DNA of 6,861 bases from Acidimicrobiia bacterium (GTDB lineage Bacteria; Actinomycetota; Acidimicrobiia; Spongiisociales; ZC4RG35): NCBI GenBank assembly GCA_029865445.1, contig JAOUGY010000202.1, positions 1 to 6,861 on the forward strand. The letters run 5' to 3'. The position numbers and the translations under genes are program-made. Position 1 is the first letter of the stretch; each line of letters starts with the position of its first letter. The notes beneath the pieces are model-generated. The model worked only from the letters and a program-made list of their open reading frames with translations. It had not been told where the DNA came from and did not search any database. This document shows, one piece after another, positions 5,625-6,861 of the stretch.

Positions 5625-5630
5625 TAGGGT
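5625..5630 (+). promoter_or_regulatory. -10 hexamer TAGGGT or weak ribosome site before the UvrA-like gene
   Basis: TAGGGT ends 5 bases before the ATG at 5636. It fits the TAnnnT pattern for a leaderless start, but AGGG within it could also act as a weak Shine-Dalgarno. A poor -35 (TTCCTG, 5601-5606) lies 18 bases upstream. The assignment is less certain than for the two upstream genes. Confidence 0.4.
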
Positions 5631-5635
5631 CGATC

Positions 5636-6861
5636 ATGCACGTCGCGGACAGTCATGACTTCATCCGGGTAACCGGCGCCAGGGAGAACAACCTCAAGGA
5701 CCTCAGCGTCGAGATCCCGAAACGGCGCCTCACCGTCTTCACGGGGGTTTCGGGGTCGGGGAAGAGTTCGCTCGTCTTCGACACCATCGCCGCCGAGTCG
5801 CAACGGTTGATCAACGACACCTACAGCACGTTCGTCCAAGGGTTCATGCCCAAGATGGCCCGCCCCGACGTCGACGTGTTGGAAGGTCTCACAACTGTGA
5901 TCATCGTCGACCAGGAGCGACTGGGCGCCGACCCCCGGTCGACCGTGGGCACGGTCACCGACGCCAACGCCATGCTCCGCATCCTCTTCAGCCGGCTCGG
6001 GAAGCCGAGCATCGGCTCGCCCAACGCCTTCTCGTTCAATGTGCCGTCGGTGACCGCGAGCGGGTCGATCCAGAAGGGAAAGGGCAAACGCGAGAAGGTC
6101 ACCTTCACCCGCACGGGTGGCATGTGCCCCAACTGCGAAGGCCGTGGGAGCGTGCCCGACATCGACCTGACCGAACTGTTCGACGACTCCAAGTCGCTCG
6201 TGGAGGGCGCCATCACGATCCCTGGCTACACCGCCGATGGGTGGATGGTGGCGTCGTACATCGAGTGCGGCTTTCTCGATCCGAACAAGCCGATCCGCGA
6301 CTACACAGAGACGGAACGGCACGACTTTCTGTACCGCGAACCTGTCAAGCTGGCGATGAAGGGGATCAACGCCACCTACGAGGGCCTGATCCCCAAGGTG
6401 CAGAAGTCGTTCTTCTCGAAGGACCGCGACGCGCTCCAGCCTCACATCCGGTCGTTCGTCGACCGGGCGGCCACCTTTGCGCCCTGCCCGGAGTGTGACG
6501 GCACCCGGCTCAGCGAAGCGGCCCGGTCGTCGAAGATCGGTGGTGTGAACATCGCCGACGCATGTGCCATGCAGATCAGCGATCTCGTCGACTGGGTCCG
6601 CAGCCTCGACGAGCGATCGGTGGCCCCGCTGTTGGGCGCCCTCGTTCACACGCTCGAGTCGTTCACCGAGATCGGGCTCGGCTATCTCTCTCTCGACCGG
6701 CCGTCCGGGACGCTGTCGGGTGGAGAGGCGCAACGAACCAAGATGGTCCGTCACCTCGGATCGGCGCTCACCGACGTCACCTACGTCTTCGATGAACCGA
6801 CCATCGGGCTGCACCCTCACGACATTCAGCGGATGAACGACCTCCTGATTCAGCTCCGGGA
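5636..6861 (+). CDS. UvrA-like ABC ATPase (excinuclease subunit A homologue), N-terminal 408 residues; runs off the window
   Basis: A soluble DNA-associated ABC ATPase of the UvrA group. The frame is open from the ATG at 5636 to the window end. Visible motifs are Walker A GVSGSGKSS (37-45); a first cysteine pair, CPNC (164-167), in TGGMCPNCEGRG; DIDLTELFDDSKSL and ADGWMV; a second pair, CPEC (284-287), followed by DGTRLSEAARSSKI; DRPSGTLSGGEAQR with the ABC signature at 360-367; and Walker B VFDEPTIGLHPHD (Asp386, Glu387). The first half is compact (signature by residue 360, against near 490 in canonical UvrA, from memory). This points to the shorter UvrA paralogues (UvrA2/DrrC-like, about 750-800 residues), some of which are tied to resistance to DNA-binding drugs, not to housekeeping UvrA. 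It is probably linked to the VOC gene 28 bases upstream. A 414-codon open frame on the opposite strand here is a composition artefact. Confidence 0.93.
   Translation, partial: MHVADSHDFIRVTGARENNLKDLSVEIPKRRLTVFTGVSGSGKSSLVFDTIAAESQRLINDTYSTFVQGFMPKMARPDVDVLEGLTTVIIVDQERLGADPRSTVGTVTDANAMLRILFSRLGKPSIGSPNAFSFNVPSVTASGSIQKGKGKREKVTFTRTGGMCPNCEGRGSVPDIDLTELFDDSKSLVEGAITIPGYTADGWMVASYIECGFLDPNKPIRDYTETERHDFLYREPVKLAMKGINATYEGLIPKVQKSFFSKDRDALQPHIRSFVDRAATFAPCPECDGTRLSEAARSSKIGGVNIADACAMQISDLVDWVRSLDERSVAPLLGALVHTLESFTEIGLGYLSLDRPSGTLSGGEAQRTKMVRHLGSALTDVTYVFDEPTIGLHPHDIQRMNDLLIQLR

Noticed and set aside
5576..6820. A 414-codon open frame on the minus strand opposite the UvrA-like gene
   Set aside because: Its translation is rich in Arg, Asp, Gly and Val with no family motif, and it lies wholly against a frame carrying Walker A, CxxC, LSGGEAQR and Walker B motifs. 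Long antisense frames are expected in GC-rich genes.
1..6861. Mobile elements, CRISPR arrays, tRNA or rRNA genes
   Set aside because: No regularly spaced repeats, no terminal inverted repeats or transposase or integrase motifs, and no cloverleaf or rRNA sequence was recognised by eye on either strand.

Overview
The window is GC-rich DNA, densely coding in the high-GC third-position style of an actinobacterium. Several genes lack a Shine-Dalgarno sequence and instead carry a TAnnnT hexamer 5-8 bases before the start codon, as in leaderless actinobacterial transcripts. The protein set fits Actinomycetota, perhaps a less-studied class such as Acidimicrobiia, but the lineage is an inference. I see no insertion sequence, integrase, tRNA, rRNA or CRISPR array. 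The region reads as ordinary chromosome.

Left part (1-2049, + strand): the window opens inside katG, the haem catalase-peroxidase, and holds its C-terminal 433 residues. A hairpin with a perfect 11-bp stem follows the stop codon. Next is a PlsC-type phospholipid acyltransferase.

Middle (2006-3127, - strand): a two-gene operon encodes a roughly six-helix membrane protein and a small winged-helix regulator. The two genes overlap by 8 bases, and the regulator runs 44 bases into the 3' end of the acyltransferase gene. Upstream is the clearest regulatory signal in the window: a near-consensus sigma70 promoter whose predicted start site lies inside a perfect 8-1-8 inverted repeat. This looks like an autorepressed operon.

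Right-middle (3128-4541, + strand): a zinc-free quinone-oxidoreductase-like enzyme starts at a TTG chosen by a strong AAGGAG. It is followed by a 95-residue two-helix membrane protein with its own strong ribosome binding site and a hairpin directly after its stop.

Right part (4754-6861, + strand): three tightly spaced genes encode an AraC-type regulator reduced to its DNA-binding domain, a glyoxalase/bleomycin-resistance (VOC) protein, and the first 408 residues of a UvrA-like ABC ATPase cut by the window end. Each has its own TAnnnT hexamer just before the start. The set suggests a small cassette for handling a toxic small molecule or its DNA damage, but the substrate cannot be read from the sequence. 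I found no clear undescribed system. The best leads are the operator-controlled membrane protein/regulator pair and the AraC-VOC-UvrA-like cassette.
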